NCBI RefSeq assembly: GCF_030160835.1
Contig: NZ_BSPC01000059.1
Span: 37,841 to 101,840, forward strand
Reading direction: 5' to 3'
Source: Labrys miyagiensis
GTDB lineage: Bacteria; Pseudomonadota; Alphaproteobacteria; Rhizobiales; Labraceae
DNA length: 64,000 nucleotides
This document shows, piece after piece, positions 48,967 through 57,653 of this stretch (the first letter of the stretch is position 1; each line of letters begins with the position of its first letter). The position numbers and the translations under genes were made by a program. Under the pieces are notes generated by a model. That model made no database searches, was not told where the DNA came from, and was given only the letters and a program-made list of their open reading frames with translations.

Positions 48967-50016
48967 TTAGTTGCTGTAGATGGCCTTACCGTCGGCGCTC
49001 TTGATCTCGGAGGACCAGGAAGCACGGATGTTGTCCACGACGTCCTTCGGCAGCACGATGTAGTGCAGCTTCTCGGCCGACGCGGCGCCGTCCTTGTAGG
49101 CCCAGTCGAAGAACTTCATGACGTCAGCCGACTTGGTGGCGTCCTTGGGATCCTTCGGGAGCAGGATGAAGGTGGTGGAGACGATCGGCCAGGCCTTGTC
49201 GTCGTCGACGTTGACCATCGAGACGGCATAATCCTTGGCGCCCTTCCAGTTGGCCTTGGCGGCGGCGGCTGTGAAGCTATCGAGGCTCGGCTTCACAGCC
49301 TGGCCAGACTTGTTCTGCAGGTCGACGATGGTCAGGCCGTTGTTGGCGGCATAGGCGTATTCGACATAGCCGATGGCGCCCTTCGTGTTCTTGACCGAAG
49401 CGGCGACGCCGTCATTGCCCTTGGCGCCCGAGCCGGCCGACCACTGCACCGAGGTGGCGGCTCCGACATTGTCTTTCCAGTCCTGGCTCACGCCGGCGAG
49501 GAAGGAGGTGAACACGAAGGTGGTGCCCGAACCGTCCGAACGATAGACCGGAGCGATGTCGAGGTCGGGAAGCGTCACGCCCTTGTTGAGGGCGGCGATG
49601 GCCGGGTCGTTCCACTTGGTGACCTTGCCGAGATAGATCTGGGCAATCACGTCGGCGTTGAGAGCGAGCTGGTCGGAAGCGATGCCATCGATGTTGACGA
49701 TCGGCACGATGGCGCCGACGACGGTCGGAAACTGCAGCAGCTTGGCGGCGACGAGCTTGTCGGCAGCCATCGGGGCATCGGAAGCGCCGAAGTCGACGGT
49801 GCGGTTGGTGATCTGGGTCTGGCCACCGCCCGAACCGATCGCCTGGTAGTTCACAGCATTGCCGGTCTTGGTCTTATACTCGGAAGCCCAGGCATTGTAG
49901 ACGGGGGCGGGGAAGGTGCCGCCGGCGCCGGTGATGTCGCCTGCATAGGCAGCGGTGGCCGCGATCGTGCTCGACAGGGCTACTGAAGCGGCGAGCGCAA
50001 GGAAGGAAAGCCTCAC
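48967..50016 (-). CDS. pstS: Phosphate-binding periplasmic protein PstS
   Basis: 349 residues from GTG 50016, which has CGGAGA at the right spacing. An ATG farther upstream (50052) would add an atypical Arg-rich leader. Signal peptide VRLSFLALAASVALSSTIAA..AYA. Phosphate-site segments ITGAGGTFPAPVYNAW, YQAIGSGGGQTQI, DFGASDAPM and RSDGSGTTFVFTSFL are all present. A Pho box lies about 100 bp upstream. Confidence 0.95.
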   Translation of the reverse strand: MRLSFLALAASVALSSTIAATAAYAGDITGAGGTFPAPVYNAWASEYKTKTGNAVNYQAIGSGGGQTQITNRTVDFGASDAPMAADKLVAAKLLQFPTVVGAIVPIVNIDGIASDQLALNADVIAQIYLGKVTKWNDPAIAALNKGVTLPDLDIAPVYRSDGSGTTFVFTSFLAGVSQDWKDNVGAATSVQWSAGSGAKGNDGVAASVKNTKGAIGYVEYAYAANNGLTIVDLQNKSGQAVKPSLDSFTAAAAKANWKGAKDYAVSMVNVDDDKAWPIVSTTFILLPKDPKDATKSADVMKFFDWAYKDGAASAEKLHYIVLPKDVVDNIRASWSSEIKSADGKAIYSN

Positions 50017-50115
50017 GGGATATCTCCGTTGTTTTCGGAACAGGCGCCCCAACCGCTTCCCGATCGATAGCCCTGCCCAACGGCGCGAGTCCTAGAAGTG
50101 CGCCGCAACGGTTCT

Positions 50116-50144
50116 ATGACAATTTGGCTATTGTTTTATGACAA
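50116..50144 (-). promoter_or_regulatory. Pho box upstream of pstS (three 11-bp units)
   Basis: Minus strand reads TTGTCATAAAA / CAATAGCCAAA / TTGTCAT (50144 down to 50116): two perfect TTGTCAT half-sites 22 bp apart with a degenerate unit between. The 11-bp period is the PhoB consensus layout. About 100 bp before the pstS start in an AT-rich promoter. Confidence 0.85.
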
Positions 50145-50258
50145 ATATATCCAAGCAAAATCATATAATTATATAAAATGTCATATAGTCGCCGAGCATG
50201 CCCGCCGGCAATTGTTAAAGTCCGTCGACTTCATTTAATGCACGCACAGGTTGTTGAT

Positions 50259-51578
50259 TCAGAGGATCTGATCGATCTTGACGGAAAAAACCGTGCCCTC
50301 TCCCGGCACGCTTTCGATGCCGAGCCGGCCGCGATGGCGGGCGACGATATGCTTGACGATGGCAAGGCCCAGGCCCGTGCCGCCCTTCTCGCGCGATTTG
50401 GCGGCATCGACCCGGTAGAAGCGCTCGGTGAGGCGCGGCACATGCTCAGCCTCGATGCCGGGGCCGAAGTCTCGTACGGTGACGACGGCGTCGAGACCCT
50501 TGCCCTGCGGCTTGGGGATCGAATCGAGGATGACCTCGACCCGCCCGCCCGAGGCGCCATATTTGATGGCGTTCTCGACGAGATTCTCGAACACCCGGAT
50601 GAGTTCGTCCCGCTCGCCGCGCACTTCCAGCGAGGGTATGCGCTTGTCGACGCTGAGCACCACGCCGCGGTCATGCGCGAGGGGGCCGAGCGTATCGGCG
50701 ACATGGCCGACCACCATGTTGAGGTCGACGGGCTTGTCCGGCTGGACATGGGCGTTGAGCTCGATGCGCGAGAGGGAGAGCAGGTCGTCGATCAGGCGCG
50801 ACATGCGGTTGGCCTGGGCGCGCATGATGTCGAGGAACTTCTCGCGCGCCACCGGATCGTTGCGGGCGGGGCCTTGCAGTGTCTCGACGAAGCCGAGGAG
50901 GGAGGCGAGTGGGGTGCGCAGTTCGTGGCTGGCATTGGCGACGAAATCGACGCGCATCTGCTCCACGCGCTGGCGCTGGGTGACGTCACGCAGCACGATC
51001 ACCACGAAGTCGGTGCGCCCGGACGGGCCCGTGATGGTGGAGATCTGCGCTTCGACCATGCGATCGACAGGCACGCGCTCGGAATACTCGATCTGGCGCG
51101 AACCGCCGGCGTCCAGCGCAGCACGGATGGCATCGATCAGTTCGGGCACGCGCAGGGCATAGGTCAGCGCTTCAGAGATGCGCAAGTTCGGGATGATGTC
51201 GCGCGCCTTGCGGTTGAAGAAGCGCACGGCGAGGTTGGCGTCGAGCACGATCACCGGATCGGGAATGGCGGCGACCAGGTCTTCGAAGGAAGGCTTGCCG
51301 CCATTGTCGGGATGAACAGGCATGGAATTGCCGTCCTGGGCAATGGTGGGGGGAACCAGACCGGCGGCGGCGATGATCATGGCGAGCGCAGCCACGCCAT
51401 GCCAGGCGGAGATTCCGTCCCAGAGCGCCAGCACGGCCAGAACAAGCGCAATGGCGGCCACGAGCCAGCGGCGACCCCAGATGCGGTGCATGATGGTTTG
51501 GTTCGAACCCACAGGTTCAGCTACACCGCCCGAAGTCAATTTCGTCAAGAGCCGGGAACGCCCCATCACTATCGACAT
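50259..51578 (-). CDS. phoR: Phosphate regulon sensor histidine kinase PhoR
   Basis: About 439 residues from ATG 51578. Two hydrophobic segments (WLVAAIALVLAVLALW; GVAALAMIIAAAGLV), a PAS domain (LVAAIPDPVIVLDANLAVRF), DHp with phospho-His in FVANASHELRTPLASL, then N box ENLVENAIKYG, G1 VRDFGPGI and G2 KGGTGLGLAIVKHI. Starts the phosphate cluster. Other ATGs in the N-terminus (51566 or MHRIWGRRW) cannot be excluded. Preceded by a second Pho box. Confidence 0.93.
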   Translation of the reverse strand: MSIVMGRSRLLTKLTSGGVAEPVGSNQTIMHRIWGRRWLVAAIALVLAVLALWDGISAWHGVAALAMIIAAAGLVPPTIAQDGNSMPVHPDNGGKPSFEDLVAAIPDPVIVLDANLAVRFFNRKARDIIPNLRISEALTYALRVPELIDAIRAALDAGGSRQIEYSERVPVDRMVEAQISTITGPSGRTDFVVIVLRDVTQRQRVEQMRVDFVANASHELRTPLASLLGFVETLQGPARNDPVAREKFLDIMRAQANRMSRLIDDLLSLSRIELNAHVQPDKPVDLNMVVGHVADTLGPLAHDRGVVLSVDKRIPSLEVRGERDELIRVFENLVENAIKYGASGGRVEVILDSIPKPQGKGLDAVVTVRDFGPGIEAEHVPRLTERFYRVDAAKSREKGGTGLGLAIVKHIVARHRGRLGIESVPGEGTVFSVKIDQIL

Positions 51579-51637
51579 TACGGCTTTCCATCTGAGTCGT
51601 TGTGGAATTCGTTCACCTTGGCAATGTATGTGAGCCC

Positions 51638-51655
51638 GTGACAGTTTCACGACAA
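51638..51655. promoter_or_regulatory. Pho box between phoR and ppk2
   Basis: Minus strand TTGTCGTGAAA / CTGTCAC (51655 down to 51638), two Pho half-sites at 11-bp period. Downstream CTCACAT (51633-51627) could be a weaker third. It is 60 bp before phoR and 24 bp before the ppk2 GTG, so one site may serve both genes. It is less perfect than the pstS box. Confidence 0.7.
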
Positions 51656-51678
51656 AGCGGCAATTTGGGGAGGCTTGG

Positions 51679-52575
51679 GTGACAAAGAAAGCGGCTGGGA
51701 AGAAAGAGGAAGACGGGCTGAAGCAGGTGATCGCCACCTTCCAGCTCGATGCCGAGCAACTGCCGCAGGTGATCGACGAAGCGGCCTTCGGCTCCGGCGA
51801 CTACCCGCACAAGGAGAAGCTCAAATCCAAGATCTACCAGCGGGACCTGCTCGCGCTGCAGATCGAATTGCTGAAGGCGTTGAACTGGGTGCAGGCGCAG
51901 GGCGAGCGCGTGGCGGTGATCTTCGAAGGGCGCGACACCGCCGGCAAGGGCGGCGCCATCCACCGCTTCACCCAGCATCTGAGCCCGCGCGATGTCCGCA
52001 TCGTAGCCCTGCAGAAGCCGACGCCGACCGAGCAGGGGCAGTGGTATTTCCAGCGATATGCCAGCCAGTTACCGACCAGGGGCGAGATCACCATCTTCGA
52101 CCGTTCCTGGTACAACCGCGGCGGCGTCGAGCCGGTGATGGGTTTCTGCACGCCTGAGCAGACCGATCAGTTCTTGCACGAGGCGCCGCAATTCGAGGCC
52201 ATGCTGGTGCGCGACGGCATCCGCCTGTTCAAGCTCTTCCTTACCATCGGCCAGGCCATGCAGCTCAAGCGTCTGCATGCCCGCCATGCCGATCCGCTCA
52301 AGCAGTGGAAGCTCTCGCCGATCGATCACCAGGCTGTGAACAAATGGGAAGCCTATTCCAGCGCCTATGACCGCATGCTGGCGGCAACCGATACGGTCGA
52401 CACGCCCTGGACCATCGTCAAGGCCAACGACAAACACCGCACGCGCCTGGCCACCATCCGCAGCGTCCTGGCGGGGCTGCCCTATCCCGACAAGGACGAG
52501 AAGCTGGTGGGCGGTCAGGACCACAAGATCGTGCTGACGGCGGAGCGCTTCCTGGCCAAGGGCAGGGAGGTCTGA
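51679..52575 (+). CDS. ppk2: Polyphosphate kinase 2 (class I PPK2)
   Basis: 298 residues. Transfers phosphate between polyphosphate and nucleoside diphosphates. Walker A FEGRDTAGKGGAI, lid-region Arg/Lys, Walker B-like TIFDRSWYNRGGVEPVMGF. Start GTG 51679 with GGGGAGG upstream. Divergent from phoR across a Pho box, which links polyphosphate turnover to phosphate starvation. Confidence 0.92.
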   Translation: MTKKAAGKKEEDGLKQVIATFQLDAEQLPQVIDEAAFGSGDYPHKEKLKSKIYQRDLLALQIELLKALNWVQAQGERVAVIFEGRDTAGKGGAIHRFTQHLSPRDVRIVALQKPTPTEQGQWYFQRYASQLPTRGEITIFDRSWYNRGGVEPVMGFCTPEQTDQFLHEAPQFEAMLVRDGIRLFKLFLTIGQAMQLKRLHARHADPLKQWKLSPIDHQAVNKWEAYSSAYDRMLAATDTVDTPWTIVKANDKHRTRLATIRSVLAGLPYPDKDEKLVGGQDHKIVLTAERFLAKGREV

Positions 52576-52742
52576 GGGCCTGGGCGAAAGGCAGAGAGGC
52601 GCTTTGCTCTGGGAGGGGCGCCTCGGGCTGGAGGGGCGGGTTCACAGGGAGGCTCGCATTGCGCCCGCTTGCTTCATGCTTATGGAACCAGCCCGTACCC
52701 ATTGCCGTTGTCTTCCGAGACGACATCCGATGGTGCGGATCC

Positions 52743-53000
52743 ATGAAAAAAATTGCCATTGCCCTGCTCGCCGCCACGCTTCTCGCCGGCCCCGCCTTCG
52801 CGCAAGGTACCACGGAGCCGCCGCCGCCCAAGGGCAAGAAGCTCTCGGAACTGATCGCCAAGGTCGAAACTCGCGACAAATTCCTGTATATTTCGCAGAT
52901 CGATTGGTCCGCGAGCGGTTACTACGACGTGATCTATTACACCTCGGACAAGGCGAAGGTGGAGCTTCATCTGGATGCCATGACAGGCGAGGCACAATAG
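52743..53000 (+). CDS. Small secreted PepSY-like protein
   Basis: 85 residues. Signal peptide MKKIAIALLAATLLAGPAFA, then a roughly 65-residue domain (KLSELIAKVETRDKFLYISQ...YYDVIYYTSDKAKVELHLDA) resembling a PepSY_2 unit. Weak SD. Followed 34 bp later by the DUF2934 gene. Function unknown; a periplasmic inhibitor or chaperone-like role is only a family guess. Confidence 0.75.
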   Translation: MKKIAIALLAATLLAGPAFAQGTTEPPPPKGKKLSELIAKVETRDKFLYISQIDWSASGYYDVIYYTSDKAKVELHLDAMTGEAQ

Positions 53001-53034
53001 CTTGCAGCGTTCAACCGAGCAGGGGAGTTCGACG

Positions 53035-53286
53035 ATGACTCATACGACCGAGCAGCGCATTCGCATGAAGGCCTACGAAATCTGGCTTCGTGAGGGATGT
53101 CCGGAGGGAAGCGATCAGCGGCACTGGGACATGGCGAAGAAGTTCATCGCCGGCGAGGAAGCCAAATCCGCGCTGACGTCGCGTTTCTTCGAGGTTCCCG
53201 AGACAGATGAGGCGGCATCTCCGCCGGCCGTCATGGCCCCGGTCAAGCGCAAGGCGGCCCGGGTGTCCAAGGCAAAGCCGCATTGA
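53035..53286 (+). CDS. DUF2934 family protein
   Basis: 83 residues. QRIRMKAYEIWLREGCPEGS and HWDMAKKFIAGEE match the short helical DUF2934 domain common in rhizobia. A basic Lys/Ala-rich tail (KRKAARVSKAKPH) could bind nucleic acid. SD AGGGGAG at 53020. No known function. Confidence 0.85.
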   Translation: MTHTTEQRIRMKAYEIWLREGCPEGSDQRHWDMAKKFIAGEEAKSALTSRFFEVPETDEAASPPAVMAPVKRKAARVSKAKPH

Positions 53287-53386
53287 GGCGTCTCGCCCGC
53301 CTGCAGCATCGGATCTGACGGAATCGGCAAGAATCGCAAAAACGTTGTGCGCGCCATCGCCGCGGTGGTTGGTCTGGCCCTGGGGG

Positions 53387-54286
53387 CTATGGCCGTGGCG
53401 CGGTAGCCAGTTGCTCCTTCATCCAGGACGCGGCATCCCTGATACTGTCCGTCGCCTCGGCGAGCTTGCCGGCCTGCTTGAGGAAGCCGTGATCCATGCC
53501 CGGCACCGAAATGAAATGCGTGGGCGAGCCGTTCTGCTCCAGCTTCCGGTGCAAGGCGAGGGAATCATCCAATACGGCATCCTCGGCCGCGGCAAGGATA
53601 TAGGTCGGTTCGCGGATGGCCGCCGCTTTGCCGAGCGGCGAGATCTCATCGATCCGAAGGTGGTTCCTGCCGTCGAGCAGGCGCCCATACATGGAGCGCA
53701 GTGCCTCGGCGTCGAGGCCATTGTCCGGCGTCCCGGCGCGGGCGATGCTGGCGCTCTCGGTGAGGCCGAAGCCGCCATAGAAGAGGGCGAGGCCCGCCAC
53801 TCCGGCGCGGAGCTCCGCTGGCAGCCCGAGCAGGCCCCAGAGCGACACGCAGGCGCCGGCGCTGTCGCCGGACAGGAAGAACCGGAAATCACCGCCGTGC
53901 GAGAAAAGCGAGGATGCCCTCGCACAGGCCGCAACCGCATCGTCGCGCTGGGCCGGAAATGGGTGCTCCGGCGTCAGCCGGTAGCGGGCCGACAGCACCG
54001 GCATGCCGGCGAAATGGGCGAGCCAGGCGGCAACGCTGCGGTGCGTGCGCGGGCTGCCGGCCAGGAAGCCGCCGCCATGGAAATAGACGATCGCGACGTC
54101 GGGCTTCGGCTGGGGCGGCGTGAAGAGGAGGCCGCCACGGAAGGCGCCTTCCTCGCCAAGCTCGCTCTCCCCGACATCGTCGGGCGGCGGGCCCTCCTGG
54201 CGGGTGGCATCGGCGAGATGATGCTCGCGCAGCAGGGCCGGCGGCGACGTCGCCCAGGAAATCTCAGTGTCCCGGCTCGAATCCAT
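53387..54286 (-). CDS. Alpha/beta hydrolase of the hormone-sensitive-lipase group
   Basis: 299 residues. Oxyanion-hole motif YFHGGGF, nucleophile Ser in FLSGDSAGACV, Asp in AAEDAVLDDSL, His in GMDHGFLKQ. Likely a carboxylesterase on small acyl esters. ATG 54286 is divergent from the GlxA-like regulator. Confidence 0.9.
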   Translation of the reverse strand: MDSSRDTEISWATSPPALLREHHLADATRQEGPPPDDVGESELGEEGAFRGGLLFTPPQPKPDVAIVYFHGGGFLAGSPRTHRSVAAWLAHFAGMPVLSARYRLTPEHPFPAQRDDAVAACARASSLFSHGGDFRFFLSGDSAGACVSLWGLLGLPAELRAGVAGLALFYGGFGLTESASIARAGTPDNGLDAEALRSMYGRLLDGRNHLRIDEISPLGKAAAIREPTYILAAAEDAVLDDSLALHRKLEQNGSPTHFISVPGMDHGFLKQAGKLAEATDSIRDAASWMKEQLATAPRP

Positions 54287-54396
54287 GGAGCAATCCTGCC
54301 TGGTCAGAGGCGTCGAAAGTGGGAGAAAGGTTGACCCGCCAGCACCGCCGATGAAAGATCAAGCGGTCGAAGCGGCACCCTTGCGGTTGTTATCAG

Positions 54397-55392
54397 GTGA
54401 TCCGGACCTACGCAAAGATCAAGATCTCACTCCCGCCGGCACAGCAGCCGCGCGAGGTCATCAAATTCGCGATCCTGATTTTTCCGGGTTTTCCGATGAT
54501 GGCTTTCAGCTCGATCATCGAGCCCTTGCGTGCCGCCAACACTCTAGCCGGCAGAACCTGCTATTCCTGGATCACCGTCGGCCTCACCGGGGAGAGCGTG
54601 AGAGCCTCCAACGGCATCCATATCGAACCCGATTACAGCGTGCGTACAGCGCCACTGGCCGACCGGGTGGTGCTGAGTTCGGGGGGCGATGCCGACCATC
54701 TCATCGCCGAGGAGGCGCTGGCCTGGATCCGGCGCAATCTCAGGGCGGATGCGCAACTGGGTTCGGTCTCGGACGCCGCCTTCTTCCTCGCCCGCGCCGG
54801 TCTGCTCGACGGCCATGCCTGCACGCTGCACTGGATCAGCCAGCCCGCCTTCCAGGAAGCGTTTCCGGACCTCGATCTCCGCCGCGACCTCTATGTCATC
54901 GACCGCAAGCGCTTCACCTCGGCGGGCGGCGTCGGGGCGCTCGACATGATGCTCGACCTCATCGGCCGCGATTATGGCGCCGAACTCTCCGCCGGTGTCG
55001 CCGAATGGTTCGTGCACAGCCCGCTGCGATCCAGCGTCGATCGCAAGCTGATGCCGCTGCGCCTGCGCACCGGCGTCCATGACGAGCTCGTCCTTTCCGC
55101 CATCGCCATCATGGAGGACGAGGTGGAGGATCGCCTCAGCATCGCCGGCCTCGCCCGGCGGCTCAGCGTCTCGCCCGACAAGCTGGAGCGCTCCTTCCGC
55201 GGCGAGGTGGGCGTCTCGCCGGGAACCTATTACCGCACCACCCGGCTGCGACGGGCGCATGACCTCCTGGCGCACTCCACCTTGCCGGTCCGCGAGGTGG
55301 CGCTCTCCTGCGGCTTCTGGAGCGTGTCGAGCTTCTCGCGGGCCTTCCGAGAACAATATGGCTACACCCCGCGCGCGGTGCGAGCAGCTTAG
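54397..55392 (+). CDS. GlxA-like AraC regulator with DJ-1/PfpI domain
   Basis: 331 residues from GTG 54397. An N-terminal DJ-1/PfpI-like domain (KFAILIFPGFPMMAFSSIIE; VVLSSGGDADHLI; FTSAGGVGALDMMLDLIG) and C-terminal AraC HTHs (LSIAGLARRLSVSPDKLERS; VREVALSCGFWSVSSFSRAF). Close in style to GbdR/CdhR regulators of quaternary-amine catabolism. Its stop TAG (55390-55392) begins TAGAGCAAGGCATAG, a repeat-like head. The operon it likely controls starts 100 bp downstream behind a direct-repeat operator. Confidence 0.88.
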   Translation: MIRTYAKIKISLPPAQQPREVIKFAILIFPGFPMMAFSSIIEPLRAANTLAGRTCYSWITVGLTGESVRASNGIHIEPDYSVRTAPLADRVVLSSGGDADHLIAEEALAWIRRNLRADAQLGSVSDAAFFLARAGLLDGHACTLHWISQPAFQEAFPDLDLRRDLYVIDRKRFTSAGGVGALDMMLDLIGRDYGAELSAGVAEWFVHSPLRSSVDRKLMPLRLRTGVHDELVLSAIAIMEDEVEDRLSIAGLARRLSVSPDKLERSFRGEVGVSPGTYYRTTRLRRAHDLLAHSTLPVREVALSCGFWSVSSFSRAFREQYGYTPRAVRAA

Positions 55393-55407
55393 AGCAAGGC
55401 ATAGCTG

Positions 55408-55443
55408 GCGGAATTTTGCGCACTGACTGCGGAATTTCGCACA
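55408..55443 (+). promoter_or_regulatory. AraC-type direct-repeat operator before the M24 operon
   Basis: GCGGAATTTTGCGCA (55408-55422) and GCGGAATTTCGCACA (55429-55443) are direct repeats exactly 21 bp apart (two turns), 50-85 bp before the M24 gene. This is the standard geometry for an AraC-family activator; the adjacent GlxA-like protein is the obvious candidate. Confidence 0.75.
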
Positions 55444-55492
55444 TTATGGCCCTGTTGGTTGAGGCATCCTTCGTTACGCAGAGGATGTCGCC

Positions 55493-56797
55493 ATGAGCAT
55501 TGTGGTTTTCGACCCGCACACCGTCGAGGACGTCGATTTTGCCGACAGGATGCGGCATCCCTCGATGCAGGATCCGGCCGGCGGCATGTGGCTCTCCGAC
55601 ACCGAGCCCTCCTTCATCGACGCCGACGCCCTGCGCAAGGGACGCCTCGCCAAGCTGAGGGCCTGGATGGCCGAGGCCGGCTACGGCGCCGTGGTGCTGT
55701 TCGACCCCTTCAACCAGCGCTACGCCACCGGCTCGCGCAATATGTTCGGCTATTTCCTGCGCAATTCCACGCGCTACTTCTTCGTGCCCACCGAAGGGCC
55801 GATCATCCTGTTCGAATATCCGCAGAGCTATCATGTCTCCATGGTGCTGGACACCGTGGACGAGGCCCGCCCGTCCAAGCTGGTCTGGTCCTCGGTATCG
55901 GGCCGCGACGACGAGACTGTCGGGCCCTTCGCCGACGAGATCGTCGATCTCTTGAAGACTCACGGCGGCGGCTCGATGAAGATCGGCATGGACCGCTGCA
56001 CCCATCTCCAGGCAGTCGCGCTCGAAAAGCGCGGCTGCGAGGTTAGGGATTGCCAGGGCGAGATCCTGGCCGTGCGCGCCATCAAGACACAAGAGGAAGT
56101 AAAGTGCCTGCTGGCGAGCATGGCCGGGGCGGAGGCGGCGGTTTCAGCCGTGCGCGAAGCCATCAAGCCGGGCGTCTCCGAGAACGAACTCTTTGCCATC
56201 ATGTATCATGAGGTGATCCGCCAGGGCGGCGAGTTCATCGAAACCAGGCTGCTCACCTCCGGCCAGCGCACCAATCCCTGGTTCAACGAGGCGAGCGGCC
56301 GCAAGATCAGGCCTGGCGAACTGGTGGCTCTCGATACCGACACGATCGGCTGCTATGGCTACTACTCCGATTTTTCGCGCACATTCCGCTGCGGGCCGGG
56401 CAAGCCGACCGCCTATCAGAAGATGCTGTACCGCATGGCGCATGACCAGGTGCAGCACAATATCGGCATCGTCAAACCCGGCATGGCGTTCCGCGAGATC
56501 GCCGAGAAGGCCTGGAAGATCCCCTCCCGTTTCGTCGACCAGCGCTACACCTCGGTGATGCATGGCGTCGGCATGCATGGCGAAACGCCCTTCATCGCCC
56601 ACGCCATCGACTACGAGACCTATGGCCGGGACGGCCATCTCGTGCCGGGCATGGTGGTCAGCGTCGAGAGCTATATCGGCGAGAAGGGCGGCCGGGAGGG
56701 CGTGAAGCTGGAGGACGAGATCCTCATCACCGAGACGGGCACCGAGCTGTTCTCTCGTTTCCCCTATGAGGACGAATTCCTGGAAGGCGAGATCTGA
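55493..56797 (+). CDS. M24-fold metalloenzyme, DddP-like but lacking the lyase catalytic Asp
   Basis: 434 residues. N-terminal creatinase-like domain, C-terminal pita-bread fold. Metal ligands by eye: Asp281, Asp283, Asp293, His357, Glu392 and Glu407. Their spacing equals that of DMSP lyase DddP as I recall it (295/297/307/371/406/421), and Tyr352 matches Tyr366. At the position of the DddP catalytic Asp377 this protein has Gly363, within MHGVGMHGETP, which is closer to the HGxG...HE of ordinary M24 hydrolases. So it is DddP-like in ligands but probably not a DMSP lyase; an amide, peptide or imide hydrolase is likelier. First gene of an operon with a cysteine hydrolase. Confidence 0.85.
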   Translation: MSIVVFDPHTVEDVDFADRMRHPSMQDPAGGMWLSDTEPSFIDADALRKGRLAKLRAWMAEAGYGAVVLFDPFNQRYATGSRNMFGYFLRNSTRYFFVPTEGPIILFEYPQSYHVSMVLDTVDEARPSKLVWSSVSGRDDETVGPFADEIVDLLKTHGGGSMKIGMDRCTHLQAVALEKRGCEVRDCQGEILAVRAIKTQEEVKCLLASMAGAEAAVSAVREAIKPGVSENELFAIMYHEVIRQGGEFIETRLLTSGQRTNPWFNEASGRKIRPGELVALDTDTIGCYGYYSDFSRTFRCGPGKPTAYQKMLYRMAHDQVQHNIGIVKPGMAFREIAEKAWKIPSRFVDQRYTSVMHGVGMHGETPFIAHAIDYETYGRDGHLVPGMVVSVESYIGEKGGREGVKLEDEILITETGTELFSRFPYEDEFLEGEI

Positions 56798-57481
56798 ATG
56801 CGCAAGCTTCTGACGATCCCGCGCGGCAAGCTCGCCAGCCTGTCCATCGATCTGCAGGAAGAACACCGGCAGGACCAGCGCTACCTGGTCGATGCCTATG
56901 ACAGGGTCCTCGCCAACGCGGCTCGCCTCCAGCAGGCCGCGCGGGCGAATGGGGCGCTGGTGCTCCATTGCGCCTATATCGTCGATACCGAGGAGGCGCA
57001 GACACGTCCCTTCCATCCGGTGATGGCGGACGGCCGCTCTGTTTTCAGCGACAAGTCCAATCCTCTCTCGGCGATCTGCCCTGAAGTCGCGCCGTTGGAT
57101 GGCGAGCCGGTGCTGGTGAAGTCCGATGCCAGCGCCTTCAGCGAGGGCTCGCTTGCCGGGCGCCTGAAGGTCGATGGCATCGAGTGGCTCTGCATCGCCG
57201 GCGTGTGGACGGAGGCCTGCATCGACGCCACCGTCAAGGACGCCGTGCGCCTGGGGATCCGGGTGCTGCTGGTCAAGGACGCCTGCGGCAGCGCCACGCC
57301 GGCCATGCACCAGACCGGCATCCTCAACCTCGCCAATCGCCTCTATGGCGGCGCAATCACCAATACCGATGGCGCCTGCCGGCTGATCGGCGGGGAGGCG
57401 GTCGATGTCTGGGCCATCGAGGGCTCCGTGCCGCTGCGTTTCAGTTTCGCCAGCGCGGTCGCCGCCTACAGCCATCTCTAG
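56798..57481 (+). CDS. Isochorismatase-like cysteine hydrolase
   Basis: 227 residues. The Asp-Lys-Cys triad is visible: Asp in LSIDLQEEHRQ, Lys in PVLVKSDASAF, Cys in IAGVWTEACIDATV. Relatives hydrolyse small amides (N-carbamoylsarcosine, nicotinamide, ureas). The ATG follows the M24 stop with no gap, so the two act in one pathway, perhaps sequential cleavage of a small N-containing compound. Its stop TAG (57479-57481) is the head of a palindromic repeat. Confidence 0.9.
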   Translation: MRKLLTIPRGKLASLSIDLQEEHRQDQRYLVDAYDRVLANAARLQQAARANGALVLHCAYIVDTEEAQTRPFHPVMADGRSVFSDKSNPLSAICPEVAPLDGEPVLVKSDASAFSEGSLAGRLKVDGIEWLCIAGVWTEACIDATVKDAVRLGIRVLLVKDACGSATPAMHQTGILNLANRLYGGAITNTDGACRLIGGEAVDVWAIEGSVPLRFSFASAVAAYSHL

Positions 57482-57581
57482 GGCAAAGCGCGTTCAAGCG
57501 TAAACGCTTCTTTGCTCTAACTCTTTGTTTCGACGCGTCTTTGCGATTCTCGCCGAGTCCGTCAAATCGCAAAACGCTCTG
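57479..57581 (+). repeat. TAGGGC-headed palindromic repeat (copy 4)
   Basis: Begins with the cysteine-hydrolase stop: TAGGGCAAAGCGCGTTCAAG, partner CGTAAACGCTTCTTTGCTCT. Tail CTCTTTGTTTCGACGCGTCT, TTTGCGATTC, GTCAAATCGCAAAACGCTCT. Splits the hydrolase genes from the binding-protein gene. Confidence 0.9.
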
Positions 57582-57653
57582 GCCGCGGAGCCGGCCATGG
57601 AAATCTGGGCTTGATCGGCCAGTGCACTCACAATTGCCACGGGGAACGTTCTC

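Noticed and set aside
53293-53404. Possible small membrane peptide ending at the TAG near 53404
   Set aside because: The sequence contains a fragment of the TTTTGCGATT repeat tail (GAATCGGCAAGAATCGCAAAAA) and has no SD; more likely repeat remnant.
55493-56797. Calling this gene dddP (DMSP lyase)
   Set aside because: The metal ligands match, but the residue at the catalytic Asp position is Gly and the local motif is nearer to ordinary M24 hydrolases; the neighbouring genes are not DMSP genes.
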